Source of the DNA: Aquimarina macrocephali JAMB N27
GTDB taxonomy: Bacteria > Bacteroidota > Bacteroidia > Flavobacteriales > Flavobacteriaceae
Length of the DNA stretch: 64,000 nucleotides
Assembly (NCBI RefSeq): GCF_000520995.1
Contig: NZ_JACA01000051.1
Coordinates: 1-64,000, forward strand
Reading direction: 5' to 3'
Below the pieces are notes generated by a model. It had not been told where the DNA came from, did not search any database, and was given only the letters and a program-made list of their open reading frames with translations. A program made the position numbers and the translations under genes. Below, in pieces: positions 1 to 9,050 of this stretch (position 1 is its first letter; every line of letters starts with the position of its first letter).

Positions 1-76
1 AAAAAGAGCATTTTTATAGCGAATTGAAAAAGTATAAATCACTTCAATAACTATTGACAACCAACAATTATCTTTT

Positions 77-1378
77 ATGGAACACATTGCAATTATTGGA
101 AATGGAATTTCGGGAGTTACTGCTGCTAGGCATATACGTAAAATGTCTGACAAAAGAATTACTATCATTTCTGCCGAGACCGAATATTTCTTTTCGCGTA
201 CTGCTCTTATGTACATATATATGGGGCATATGAAATTCGAACATACGCAACCCTACGAAAATTGGTTCTGGGAGAAAAACAGAATCGAACTTAAAAATGG
301 TTTTGTTTCCGAAGTTAATCACCAGGCTAATGAGCTTGTATTTGCAAGTGGAGAAGTCATGGCATATGATAAACTTATTATTGCAGTAGGTTCTAAGCCC
401 AATAAATTTGGTTGGCCAGGTCAGGATCTTGATGGAGTGATGGGTATGTATCATAAACAAGACCTTGAAAATCTAGAAAAACACGCCCCCAATAATCAAG
501 TATGTAAACGTGCCGTAATTGTGGGAGGAGGATTAATCGGTATTGAATTAGCAGAAATGCTTCATTCTCGTAATATTCCGGTTACATTTTTGGTACGCGA
601 AAATAGTTTTTGGGATGCTGTCTTACCTGCTGGTGAAAGCGGAATGATTAATAGACATATCCAAAATCATCATATAGACCTTAGATTAGGTGTAAACTTA
701 AAAGAAATAGTTGCTGATGATAACGGCAAAGTCAAAGCTGTAGTCGTGCAAGAAACAGGAGAAGTCATTGATTGCAATGTCGTTGGATTAACACCAGGTG
801 TGTCTCCCAATGTAGATTTCCTAAAAGATTCTGGTATCGAATTGGGTAGAGGTGTAAAAGTGAATAGATTTCTCGAAACCAATATCCCTAACATTTATGC
901 AATTGGCGATTGTGCAGAACAACATGAAGCGATAGGAAATCGTCGTCCTATTGAAGCCGTTTGGTATACCGGTCGTATGATGGGAGAAACATTAGCACAG
1001 ACTATCTGCGGAAACAAAACCGAATACAAACCAGGGCATTGGTTTAATAGCGCAAAATTTCTTGATATCGAATATCAAACCTATGGTTGGGTATTTGGAA
1101 GGGCACAAGAATACGAACAGCAGTTTCATTGGATACACGAAGATGATACCAAATGTATTACAGTATCCTATCATAAGGAAACCGCAGAGTTTTTAGGAAT
1201 CAATACCTTCGGAATCAGAATGCGACATGAAGTTTTTGATCGTTGGCTTACAGAAAAAAGAGATGTGAATTATGTGATGCAGCATCTTGCAGAAGCCAAT
1301 TTTGATCCAGAATTCTATTCGGTCTATGAGTCTGATATTCTTTCAGCTTATAAAAAATCACAGCTTCAAACCACTTAA
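77..1378 (+). CDS. NAD(P)/FAD-dependent oxidoreductase (pyridine nucleotide-disulfide reductase type)
   Basis: A 433-residue cytosolic flavoprotein. The sequence shows an N-terminal FAD-binding Rossmann fold (GNGISG at residues 8-13), a central NAD(P)H-binding glycine motif (GGGLIG at 150-155) and the second FAD contact (AIGD at 275-278). These are the three landmarks of ferredoxin/rubredoxin-reductase and nitrite-reductase-like flavoproteins. No redox-active CxxC or CxxxxC pair follows the first motif, so it is not a thioredoxin- or lipoamide-reductase type. It precedes the membrane [4Fe-4S] protein at 1457 by 78 bases, so electron transfer from NAD(P)H to that protein is a reasonable inference. 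The ATG at 77 lies directly behind an AT-rich TATCTTTT stretch. The natural acceptor is unknown. Confidence 0.85.
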   Translation: MEHIAIIGNGISGVTAARHIRKMSDKRITIISAETEYFFSRTALMYIYMGHMKFEHTQPYENWFWEKNRIELKNGFVSEVNHQANELVFASGEVMAYDKLIIAVGSKPNKFGWPGQDLDGVMGMYHKQDLENLEKHAPNNQVCKRAVIVGGGLIGIELAEMLHSRNIPVTFLVRENSFWDAVLPAGESGMINRHIQNHHIDLRLGVNLKEIVADDNGKVKAVVVQETGEVIDCNVVGLTPGVSPNVDFLKDSGIELGRGVKVNRFLETNIPNIYAIGDCAEQHEAIGNRRPIEAVWYTGRMMGETLAQTICGNKTEYKPGHWFNSAKFLDIEYQTYGWVFGRAQEYEQQFHWIHEDDTKCITVSYHKETAEFLGINTFGIRMRHEVFDRWLTEKRDVNYVMQHLAEANFDPEFYSVYESDILSAYKKSQLQTT

Positions 1379-1456
1379 AAAATAAATTATAGACCTCACA
1401 GGCTTGTACCAAACTTGTTTTAATATTTCTTGTGAAGTCCGACTAAAATATATACG

Positions 1457-3058
1457 ATGAGTAACAAATTAGATCATAGCATGTCTCTTGCAAATCCTAA
1501 TACCAAAGGGGTTTCAATACAGCAAAAAATAGCTCTAGCCATAGGCTTGGTTGGACTCTTTATTTTGGCTCTTGCCATTCTTAATACTAATTTTCCGAAT
1601 CAGGAAGTGTTTTTAACCCTTTCTCTGGTATTAATTACTGCAGGTACTATATTATTTGCAAACGATATATATTTAAAAAAGTTAGAAGGAATCAAAAATG
1701 ATGGAGTCTGGTTTAAATCTATCTCTTCCCGAGGTATTTTGGGATGGCTCACCGGAGTAGGACTAACTGCTTTTTATATTGTGCTATATTTTAAAGCAGA
1801 ACTACTGGGATTAGGAACTAATGGTGAAGCCAATACAGGATTAGTAGCTTTATTCGATCCCTTAAGTAGAATTTTAAGTGGCAATCCTGCAAGCCAATGG
1901 TTTGTGTATGGAACTCTTTATACTGTAGCCATCATTGCTTTTGGGTATAAGTTCATCCTAAAATACAGACACAATCGTTATCAACAGATACGAACTGTTT
2001 CGGTGATGTTTTTTCAACTTGGATTTGCATTTCTGATTCCAGAATTTATGGCAAGATTAAACACTAGTCCAGACTATAATCTTCCTTATTACGATTTAAA
2101 AAGTATGTGGCCTCTTAATTATTATCTATTTGATGGATGGTCTCTTGATGGCCTTTTATCATCCCAAAACCTTGGTCTGGGGATGCTAATTTTTGGGGTG
2201 GTCACTATATTTGTAATCAGTCCTATTTTAACCTACAAATTTGGAAAAAGATGGTATTGTTCCTGGGTTTGTGGTTGTGGTGGACTAGCAGAAACTGCGG
2301 GAGATTCTTTCAGACAATTATCCAGTAAAAAATTGAGTGCCTGGAAACTAGAACGTTGGTTAATCCATACCGTTTTAGTTTTTTCTGTAGTGATGACTAT
2401 AGCCATGATATATACATATCTGGGAAGTGATCCAAATAAATATTGGTTAACCCGAGGTACTTTCCTTGCCGGGGCAGCAACTATCCTGACTCTTGTTTTT
2501 GCAGTAGTGATGATTTTTAAAAGAAAAGAGCTTGGTAAAGATGCCAGATATGGTGCGATTGGATATTTTGTTATCATAATTTCATTTCTGGTAATGCATT
2601 ATACCGGCACTACAAACGAAGTATTCTTTATTAAATCCGGAAGTTTAAGATCTGCATACGGACTATACATTGGCTCTATATTTTCTGGTGTTATCGGTAC
2701 TGGTTTCTATCCTATTTTGGGTAACCGGGCATGGTGTAGATTTGGTTGTCCTATGGCCGCAATCCTTGGATTTCAACAGCGTTTGTTTTCTAGATTTAGA
2801 ATTACCACCAATGGTGGGCAATGTATATCTTGTGGTAATTGCTCTACGTATTGCGAAATGGGAATTGATGTACGTGCATATGCTCAAAAAGGTGAAAATA
2901 TAGTACGATCCAGTTGTGTAGGTTGTGGAGTTTGTTCTGCAGTTTGCCCACGTGGAGTACTAAAACTTGAGAATGATACATTAGATGGACGTATTAACTC
3001 TAATGAAATCTTGTTAGGTAATGATGTAGATTTAATGGATTTTGTAAACAAAAAATAA
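1457..3058 (+). CDS. 4Fe-4S binding polytopic membrane protein (NapH/NosR-like)
   Basis: A 533-residue membrane protein with several hydrophobic segments (about residues 23-43, 51-68, 98-113, 152-168, 236-258, 302-320, 335-353, 368-383 and 400-420). Two cysteine motifs resemble the membrane-proximal CxxxCP signature of the NapH/NosR/RnfA-associated family: C268/C272/C274 and C427/C431-P. A C-terminal double ferredoxin domain carries two CxxCxxCxxxC motifs (C456-C466 and C487-C497) for two [4Fe-4S] clusters. The likely role is moving electrons between a cytosolic flavoprotein, possibly the gene just upstream, and the membrane or periplasm. No haem CxxCH or FMN-binding motif is visible. The substrate is not known. 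Confidence 0.82.
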   Translation: MSNKLDHSMSLANPNTKGVSIQQKIALAIGLVGLFILALAILNTNFPNQEVFLTLSLVLITAGTILFANDIYLKKLEGIKNDGVWFKSISSRGILGWLTGVGLTAFYIVLYFKAELLGLGTNGEANTGLVALFDPLSRILSGNPASQWFVYGTLYTVAIIAFGYKFILKYRHNRYQQIRTVSVMFFQLGFAFLIPEFMARLNTSPDYNLPYYDLKSMWPLNYYLFDGWSLDGLLSSQNLGLGMLIFGVVTIFVISPILTYKFGKRWYCSWVCGCGGLAETAGDSFRQLSSKKLSAWKLERWLIHTVLVFSVVMTIAMIYTYLGSDPNKYWLTRGTFLAGAATILTLVFAVVMIFKRKELGKDARYGAIGYFVIIISFLVMHYTGTTNEVFFIKSGSLRSAYGLYIGSIFSGVIGTGFYPILGNRAWCRFGCPMAAILGFQQRLFSRFRITTNGGQCISCGNCSTYCEMGIDVRAYAQKGENIVRSSCVGCGVCSAVCPRGVLKLENDTLDGRINSNEILLGNDVDLMDFVNKK

Positions 3059-3099
3059 TATCATATACATTACCTACATATTGTAAATAATAGAGTATC

Positions 3100-3141
3100 A
3101 AAATATATAAATCTCGCTATATAGCGAGATTTATATATTTT
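3100..3141. terminator. Perfect 42-base inverted repeat, likely bidirectional terminator
   Basis: The two 21-base arms (3100-3120 and 3121-3141) are exactly complementary with no spacer. The core ATCTCGCTATATAGCGAGAT is flanked by AT-rich ends finishing in TTTT. It lies 41 bases after the stop of the iron-sulfur protein gene, which fits a terminator for that operon. The perfect symmetry is more than termination needs. Confidence 0.7.
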
Positions 3142-3219
3142 AGAACAATCGACTTCTATAATGCGTATTGGTATAATTCTTGAGGATTCCTCTCACTAAT
3201 TTAAATATGTATATACCCT

Positions 3220-4677
3220 ATGAAAAACTCTTTGTTCTTACTTCTTTTTTTATGTTTTATTCCTTGCGTTTCGCAAACCTTAAAAATAGACAAATTAACA
3301 TCAGATGATTACCTTTCTGATTTATCTTTATTAAATCAACTTATAAAAAAACAACATCCAAATCCTTATAAAATAATCTCTGAGAAAGAGCAGTTAAAGG
3401 AAAAGAAACAGGCTATAGCTCTATTAAAAAAAATGCCTTCATATCCTAATTTCCTAAAATGTATCAATAGAATTGGTGATGGGCATTTGGCATATGGCCC
3501 TCCTGATGAGTTTACCTACGACATGATCGAAAATTCATCTTTTTTTCCTTTTCCCGTATTTGTTAAAGACCATAGAATGTTCACCAATATAAAGAGCAAA
3601 ATACTTCCTTATGGCACAGAAATAACCAGAATTCAAAATATTACCACACAAGAATTAGTAGACAGAATGAATAAACATATTCATGGAGATAATTATAATG
3701 TGACCAAAACAGCGTCAGAACTCACTTCTTCGTTCCCTTTGTACTTCTCTAATCTTATTGAGAGAAACCCAAAAACGTTTAAAATTGAATATTTAGATAT
3801 AAAGACCAAAGACGTAAAAACGGTAACCCTATCCTCTATCGATTATTACGAACTATACAGAATAGACAAGCTATCTATTTTACCTATTAATAAATTAGAA
3901 AAGGAGAGTACTATACACCCTCATTATTATAAAGAGAAAAAATTTGGTGTGCTCACTGTAAATACTTTCGATCTTACAGAAACTTATGCATATGATGAGT
4001 TTAGCAAGTTTTTTAAGCGAGTTAATAAAGAGAAGTACAATAACATTGCTATTGACCTAAGAAGTAACGAAGGAGGTAATCCAAATATAGCTGCTTTGTT
4101 ATTTTCTTTTATTACAAATTCTAGTTTTAAAAATGTATTTAATTATAGAGTTTCTAGTATTAAAATTGAAAAAGAAAACTTGCTTAACGACAATGGCAAT
4201 CCTGCCGGAGAAGATGAAGTACGAGGTTTTGAAAACTTTTTATACCAAAGATTTAATGAGACAAAAGACAGCCTCTATGTCGGAAATGAACGACTTAAAG
4301 AAGGAGTGTTAGAAAATTTCCCTCAGGATAAAGACAATTTTAAGGGTAATGTATATCTAATTGTAGGGGGGCAAACTTTTTCTGCTGCTGTCTATTTTGC
4401 TAAACTATTTAAAGATCACAATAGAGGAAAAATTATTGGAGAAGAAACCGGAGGTAATGAAAACTCAACCTTTGCAGGGTATTTTTTAACTTATAAACTC
4501 CCAAAAACAAAGTTACAGGTAAGAATTCCAATAACAGAATTATTTTTTGACAAGAATACAGCATCAAAACATGGAATTATACCAGATAATAAAATTCCTA
4601 TACAAAAATATTTGAAATACTCTCGTCTGGAAAAAGATCCCGAAATGCAATTTTTATTTGATATGTATTTACATTAA
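3220..4677 (+). CDS. S41 family (C-terminal processing-like) peptidase, secreted
   Basis: A 485-residue protein with a Sec signal peptide at residues 1-19, ending after SQ. The C-terminal half has S41 landmarks: a substrate-binding segment AIDLRSNEGGNP, a GGQTFSAA segment whose Ser388 is the likely nucleophile, and GEETGGNE after it. The first 200 residues are a variable N-terminal region. No clear PDZ domain is visible, which points to the Bacteroidota S41 branch of unknown substrate rather than Prc/CtpA. It stands alone between the terminator at 3100 and the hairpin at 4692. It is probably periplasmic or exported. Confidence 0.78.
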   Translation: MKNSLFLLLFLCFIPCVSQTLKIDKLTSDDYLSDLSLLNQLIKKQHPNPYKIISEKEQLKEKKQAIALLKKMPSYPNFLKCINRIGDGHLAYGPPDEFTYDMIENSSFFPFPVFVKDHRMFTNIKSKILPYGTEITRIQNITTQELVDRMNKHIHGDNYNVTKTASELTSSFPLYFSNLIERNPKTFKIEYLDIKTKDVKTVTLSSIDYYELYRIDKLSILPINKLEKESTIHPHYYKEKKFGVLTVNTFDLTETYAYDEFSKFFKRVNKEKYNNIAIDLRSNEGGNPNIAALLFSFITNSSFKNVFNYRVSSIKIEKENLLNDNGNPAGEDEVRGFENFLYQRFNETKDSLYVGNERLKEGVLENFPQDKDNFKGNVYLIVGGQTFSAAVYFAKLFKDHNRGKIIGEETGGNENSTFAGYFLTYKLPKTKLQVRIPITELFFDKNTASKHGIIPDNKIPIQKYLKYSRLEKDPEMQFLFDMYLH

Positions 4678-4691
4678 AACAATTACTATTT

Positions 4692-4736
4692 ATCATATCA
4701 TAGAGTTAGAATAACAGTTTGATTCTATGATGTGAT
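4692..4736. repeat. Imperfect stem-loop in the 4678-4992 gap
   Basis: The arms at about 4692-4706 and 4722-4736 pair with two G-T wobbles. There is no T-run, so it is a weak terminator candidate for the S41 gene. The rest of the 315-base gap is AT-rich. Near its right end is a TACTTTCG box (4958-4965) that may be the promoter of the downstream gene. I see no open reading frame of note in the gap. Confidence 0.35.
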
Positions 4737-4957
4737 CTCAAAAGAACATCTCAAAATCATCAGTTTATATACAGATTTAACGGTATACAAAGTCAAAATA
4801 ATAACAAGTAGTATGTGTAGGTCTTCAATTAATTATAAATCTATGAAACCTTAATAAAGCATTTAAAATATTAAGATAATAATGATTGTGTCCAGAATCC
4901 AACACTGATATAACATTTTTTAATCAAATAATTAAAAAAAATGTTAGTATGGGTATT

Positions 4958-4965
4958 TACTTTCG
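4958..4965 (+). promoter_or_regulatory. Variant -7 box TACTTTCG ahead of the glycosyltransferase operon
   Basis: TACTTTCG matches TAnnTTTG except for one base and ends 27 bases before the ATG at 4993. No TTG is obvious at the -33 position. The eleven-base string TACTTTCGTCT recurs at 36260 upstream of the M4 protease. Confidence 0.35.
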
Positions 4966-4992
4966 TCTAAGAGTCCATATAAAACTGTAACC

Positions 4993-5475
4993 ATGATTCA
5001 AAATCTTTGTATCCTTTTATTTATGTTTTCCTTTGTGGGAAATCAGGTTACTTCTACAAAAGAATACCATTATGAATATTATCCTAATGGTATACTTAAA
5101 GCTGAAGGGTGGAAACTAGGAGAGTACAAAGTCGATTTTTGGCATTTTTATCACCCTAACGGAAAAGTGTCTAAAGAAGGGCATTTCAGAAATAACAAAA
5201 AAAATGGATACTGGTATTTTTATTCAGAAAACAGTAAATTGTTGAAAGAAGGGCATTTTGTAAACGATAAAGCCGAGAAATGGTGGATTATTTACGATAT
5301 TGCAGCCGAAATAACTCGAAAATATCAATATAAAAATAATAAAAAAGAAGGATACTGTCTATTGTATAAAAACAACAAACTTTTTAAAGCCGAACGCTAT
5401 ATCAATGATAAGAAAACCGGTGAGTGGACTGATATTTTTAGTTTTAAAAGAGACAATCCTAACGCTTCCTTATAA
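4993..5475 (+). CDS. Secreted MORN-like repeat protein (YwqK-type)
   Basis: A 160-residue protein with a short N-terminal signal peptide. It carries several copies of a YYPNG...KxEGxxxxxxKxGxW pattern at about residues 28-50, 51-73, 74-95 and further degenerate copies. This is the MORN-2-like repeat found in proteins annotated as toxin-antitoxin YwqK family antitoxin, a label that does not establish a toxin-antitoxin role. Its stop is immediately followed by the ATG of the GT2 gene at 5476, so the two are co-transcribed. Function is unknown; a surface or periplasmic structural role linked to glycan synthesis is only a guess from context. Confidence 0.72.
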   Translation: MIQNLCILLFMFSFVGNQVTSTKEYHYEYYPNGILKAEGWKLGEYKVDFWHFYHPNGKVSKEGHFRNNKKNGYWYFYSENSKLLKEGHFVNDKAEKWWIIYDIAAEITRKYQYKNNKKEGYCLLYKNNKLFKAERYINDKKTGEWTDIFSFKRDNPNASL

Positions 5476-6168
5476 ATGCCTCCCATTATAAACGTAATCA
5501 TACCTGCTTTTAACGAAGAAGATTCCATAGCACATGTAATCAAAGAAATACCGGATATCGTTTCTGAGATTATTGTGGTGAATAATAATTCTACAGATCA
5601 AACCGAAAATGTTGCAAAAAAAGCAGGAGCTACTGTACTAAGAGAAAAGCAAAAAGGATATGGTTATGCATGCCTGAAAGGAATGGAGTATATAGCATCA
5701 AAAGATATTAAACCAGATATTATCGTATTTTTAGATGGTGATTATAGTGATTATCCTGCTGAGCTTACTCAAATAGTTGCACCTATTATAGAGCAAAATA
5801 TGGATTTAGTTATTGGATCTAGAGTCAAACATCTACGTGAAGCAGGTTCTATGACATCCCCTCAAATTTTCGGAAACTGGTTGGCTACAGGATTAATGAA
5901 ACTTTTTTTTGGTGCAAAATTTACAGACCTCGGGCCTTTTAGAGCCATTAAGTATGATAAACTATTAGCCCTCGGGATGATTGATAAAACCTATGGGTGG
6001 ACTGTAGAAATGCAATTAAAAGTGTTAAAGAAACGTTATAATTATACTGAAGTCCCTGTGCATTACAAAAAGAGAATTGGTGTCTCAAAAGTTTCAGGAA
6101 CCATAAAAGGTGCTATATTTGCAGGCGTTAAGATTTTAAGTTGGATTTTTAAATATAGCTTTGCGTAA
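5476..6168 (+). CDS. Family 2 glycosyltransferase (DPM1/polyprenyl-phosphate sugar synthase-like)
   Basis: A 230-residue single-domain GT-A glycosyltransferase. The nucleotide-sugar binding start IPAFNEE is at residues 8-14, NNNSTDQT follows, and FLDGDYSDYP provides the metal-binding Asp motif. There is no strong membrane domain, and the length matches soluble dolichyl/polyprenyl-phosphate mannose or glucose synthases. It begins at the base after the upstream stop and its stop overlaps the next start (TAATG), so translation of the two GT2 genes is probably coupled. Together with the polytopic transferase at 7640, it may make a polyprenyl-phosphate sugar that the membrane enzyme uses. That link is inference. 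Confidence 0.82.
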   Translation: MPPIINVIIPAFNEEDSIAHVIKEIPDIVSEIIVVNNNSTDQTENVAKKAGATVLREKQKGYGYACLKGMEYIASKDIKPDIIVFLDGDYSDYPAELTQIVAPIIEQNMDLVIGSRVKHLREAGSMTSPQIFGNWLATGLMKLFFGAKFTDLGPFRAIKYDKLLALGMIDKTYGWTVEMQLKVLKKRYNYTEVPVHYKKRIGVSKVSGTIKGAIFAGVKILSWIFKYSFA

Positions 6169-7640
6169 TGGATATTGCTATCATCATAACCTACACACTA
6201 GCCTTACTAATCATATTTATGTATAGTCTGGCGCAGCTGAATTTACTTTTTAACTACCTGAAGTCTCGAAAGCAAGCTGATAATTCACCTACTTTTGATT
6301 TTTCTAAAAAAGAAGAAATTCCGCATGTTACTGTTCAGTTACCAGTATACAATGAATTATATGTAATGGATCGTTTATTGGATAACATTGCCGAACTTGA
6401 TTATCCAAAAGATAAATTAGAGATACAAGTACTGGATGATTCTACAGATGAGTCTGTTATTACTACTACGGCGCATATAGAAAAGCTACAACAAACAGGT
6501 TTAGACATACAACACATTTGCCGTGAAGATCGAACCGGATTTAAAGCAGGAGCACTAAAAGAAGGACTTAAAATTGCCAAAGGTGAATATATAGCCATTT
6601 TTGATGCAGATTTTTTACCCGGTAAGAATTGGCTACTACAAACTATCCCATATTTTAAAGATCAAAATATAGGTGTAGTACAAACCCGATGGGGGCATAT
6701 TAATAGAGATTACTCAATGCTTACCAAAATTCAGGCATTTGCTTTGGATTTTCATTTTACTATGGAGCAGGTAGGTCGTAATTATAAAGATCACTTTATT
6801 AATTTTAATGGTACAGCTGGTGTTTGGAGAAAGACTTGTATTGAAGATGCCGGAAATTGGCAGGGAGATACATTAACCGAAGACCTGGACTTAAGTTATA
6901 GAGCGCAATTAAAAAAGTGGAAGTTTAAATATCTTGAAGAAGTAGAGACTCCTGCAGAATTACCTGTAGTTATTAGTGCAGCCAGGTCACAACAATTTAG
7001 ATGGAATAAAGGTGCTGCAGAAAACTTCCAGAAGTTGTATTGGAAAATGCTTAAAGATAAAACCGTGCCTCTTAAAACTAAGTTTCATAGCTTCTTTCAT
7101 CTATTGAATAGTAGTATGTTCTTATTAGTATTATTGGTTGCTGTATTGAGTGTTCCGGTAATGTATATTAAAAATAGTAATCCATTATTTAGCTGGTATT
7201 TTAATGTAATTGCATTTTTTGCCTTAAGTACAGTTATATTTTTCTTTTGTTATTGGTTTACTTTTAAAAAGATTCATGGTAAAGGATTCTGGAAATTTAT
7301 GGAATACATAAAAATGTTCTTCACCTTTTTCTCTATTGCAATGGGCTTCTCTGTTCATAATTCTATGGCAGTTCTTGAAGGTCATTTTGGAAAAAAAAGT
7401 GAATTTATCCGTACTCCAAAATTTAATATCGAGTCGTTCAAAGGTTCATGGAAAGAGAATAAATATATTAACAAAAATATCTCTGGAAACACCATTATAG
7501 AAGCATTACTCATGGGATATTTTGGTTTTGCTTTATACAGCGCTTTTAAGCTTCAGGATTTTGGACTATTCTTGTTTCACATTATGTTATTTCTTGGATT
7601 TGGATTTGTATTCTTTAAATCTGTAACGTCAAAATTTTAA
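6168..7640 (+). CDS. Membrane family 2 glycosyltransferase (cellulose synthase-like)
   Basis: A 490-residue processive-type GT2. It has one N-terminal membrane segment (residues 3-24), a cytosolic catalytic domain with QLPVYNE, DDSTDES, DADFLP, TEDLDLSYR and QQFRWNKG (the D,D,D,QxxRW signature), and about four C-terminal membrane segments from residue 310 onward. These are the hallmarks of cellulose synthase/hyaluronan synthase-like enzymes and related ceramide glucosyltransferase-type proteins. The start overlaps the previous stop by one base, and the next gene overlaps its stop in the same way. The product glycan or glycolipid cannot be told from sequence. Confidence 0.85.
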   Translation: MDIAIIITYTLALLIIFMYSLAQLNLLFNYLKSRKQADNSPTFDFSKKEEIPHVTVQLPVYNELYVMDRLLDNIAELDYPKDKLEIQVLDDSTDESVITTTAHIEKLQQTGLDIQHICREDRTGFKAGALKEGLKIAKGEYIAIFDADFLPGKNWLLQTIPYFKDQNIGVVQTRWGHINRDYSMLTKIQAFALDFHFTMEQVGRNYKDHFINFNGTAGVWRKTCIEDAGNWQGDTLTEDLDLSYRAQLKKWKFKYLEEVETPAELPVVISAARSQQFRWNKGAAENFQKLYWKMLKDKTVPLKTKFHSFFHLLNSSMFLLVLLVAVLSVPVMYIKNSNPLFSWYFNVIAFFALSTVIFFFCYWFTFKKIHGKGFWKFMEYIKMFFTFFSIAMGFSVHNSMAVLEGHFGKKSEFIRTPKFNIESFKGSWKENKYINKNISGNTIIEALLMGYFGFALYSAFKLQDFGLFLFHIMLFLGFGFVFFKSVTSKF

Positions 7641-9037
7641 TGTTTCGGCAATGGAAATATAATCGATTTTCCATCCTCCTTATTGTTGCTGGTTTACTTT
7701 TTTACTGGAGTTTTTCTTATCAGTTAGAACGAACAGATTTTACCAAGATGATCAGCCTTTGGGCTGCCTTATTTTTTGTTTCTTATAAAATCATTCAACT
7801 CAATCCTGATAATTACAAACTACTGGCCATTACTGCATTATTATTTAGGATGGTCTTTTTATTTGCCATACCTAATTTATCTCAGGATTTTTATCGATTT
7901 ATATGGGACGGGCGTATGCTCTTAGAAGGTTTTAATCCTTATTTATCTCTTCCCGAGGTATGGATAGCACAAGGAGATGCTCCAATTGCGCAAGCACAGG
8001 AATTGTATACTGGTATGGGAACACTTAACGGAAGTCATTATACCAATTACCCTCCCGTAAGTCAGTTTTGTTATTTTATCGCATCCTTGTTTGCCAGTAA
8101 AAGTATTTTGGGATCTGCAATGGTATTTAGAGTACTTATCATCCTAGCTGATATCGGTACATTTTTCTTCGGAAGAAAGTTATTACAATCATTTAATCTA
8201 CCCGAGAAAAGAATCTTCTGGTATATTCTTAATCCTTTTATCATTATAGAACTTACTGGCAACCTTCACTTTGAAGCTGTTATGGTATTTTTCATCATAT
8301 GGTCATTATATCTGTTACATAAAGGCTATTGGTACTGGGCTGCAGTTGTCCTGGCACTTTCTGTTTCAGTCAAACTAATCCCTCTATTATTTTTACCTTT
8401 ATTTTTCCAGAAATTTATTCTTGATAAACAAAAGAGTTTCAATACATCCAGTCTTACCATTGGGCTACCAAAACTACTTGGTTTTTATAGTATTGTTATA
8501 GGCACATCCCTTCTAATTTTTGCTCCTTTCTTATCCGGAGAATTCTTAGCCAATTTTAGCAAAACAATTACCCTTTGGTTTCAGACTTTCGAATTTAATG
8601 CGAGTATTTATTTTATCATTCGTTGGATTGGATACCAAGTTGTAGGGTGGAATATTATTGAGACTACCGGTAAAATTTTGCCTCTGGTAGTAGTAGTGAT
8701 TCTTTTAGGGTTAACCTTCTTTAGAAACAATCGAAGCACTCTACAACTAATTACAGGTATGCTTTTAGGTATTTGCATCTACTATTTCTTATCAACTACG
8801 GTGCATCCCTGGTATATAGCTGTACCATTATCACTTTGCGTATTTACAAATTACAGATTTCCGATTGTTTGGTCTTTTGTAGTTATTTTTAGCTATACCG
8901 CGTATCTTCATCCTGATTTTAAAGAAAACCTATGGATGGTAGGGCTTGAGTATCTTTTTGTTTTTACTATCTTTAGTATAGAGATTATAAAGGCCTATCA
9001 AAACAGAATCCATAATACATTAGAAAACAACTCATAA
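7640..9037 (+). CDS. Polytopic glycosyltransferase-like membrane protein (GT87/mannosyltransferase type)
   Basis: A 465-residue protein with about 10-12 hydrophobic segments. The first extracytoplasmic loop holds DFYRFIWDGRMLLEGFNPY, resembling the acidic-aromatic loop of polyprenyl-phosphate-sugar-dependent GT-C transferases. Another loop has NYPPVSQF. It overlaps the upstream GT2 by one base (TAATG) and precedes the hydrolase by 13 bases. The likely reaction is sugar transfer from a polyprenyl-phosphate donor, perhaps made by the GT at 5476, on the outer face of the inner membrane. Donor and acceptor are unknown. Confidence 0.72.
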   Translation: MFRQWKYNRFSILLIVAGLLFYWSFSYQLERTDFTKMISLWAALFFVSYKIIQLNPDNYKLLAITALLFRMVFLFAIPNLSQDFYRFIWDGRMLLEGFNPYLSLPEVWIAQGDAPIAQAQELYTGMGTLNGSHYTNYPPVSQFCYFIASLFASKSILGSAMVFRVLIILADIGTFFFGRKLLQSFNLPEKRIFWYILNPFIIIELTGNLHFEAVMVFFIIWSLYLLHKGYWYWAAVVLALSVSVKLIPLLFLPLFFQKFILDKQKSFNTSSLTIGLPKLLGFYSIVIGTSLLIFAPFLSGEFLANFSKTITLWFQTFEFNASIYFIIRWIGYQVVGWNIIETTGKILPLVVVVILLGLTFFRNNRSTLQLITGMLLGICIYYFLSTTVHPWYIAVPLSLCVFTNYRFPIVWSFVVIFSYTAYLHPDFKENLWMVGLEYLFVFTIFSIEIIKAYQNRIHNTLENNS

Positions 9038-9050
9038 AAGCATATCAATT

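Noticed and set aside
68..460. 130-residue minus-strand reading frame
   Set aside because: Lies antisense to the well-supported FAD oxidoreductase; no family features.
4993..5475. Toxin-antitoxin module suggested by the YwqK-type repeat
   Set aside because: No toxin gene is adjacent and the protein has a signal peptide; the neighbours are glycosyltransferases.
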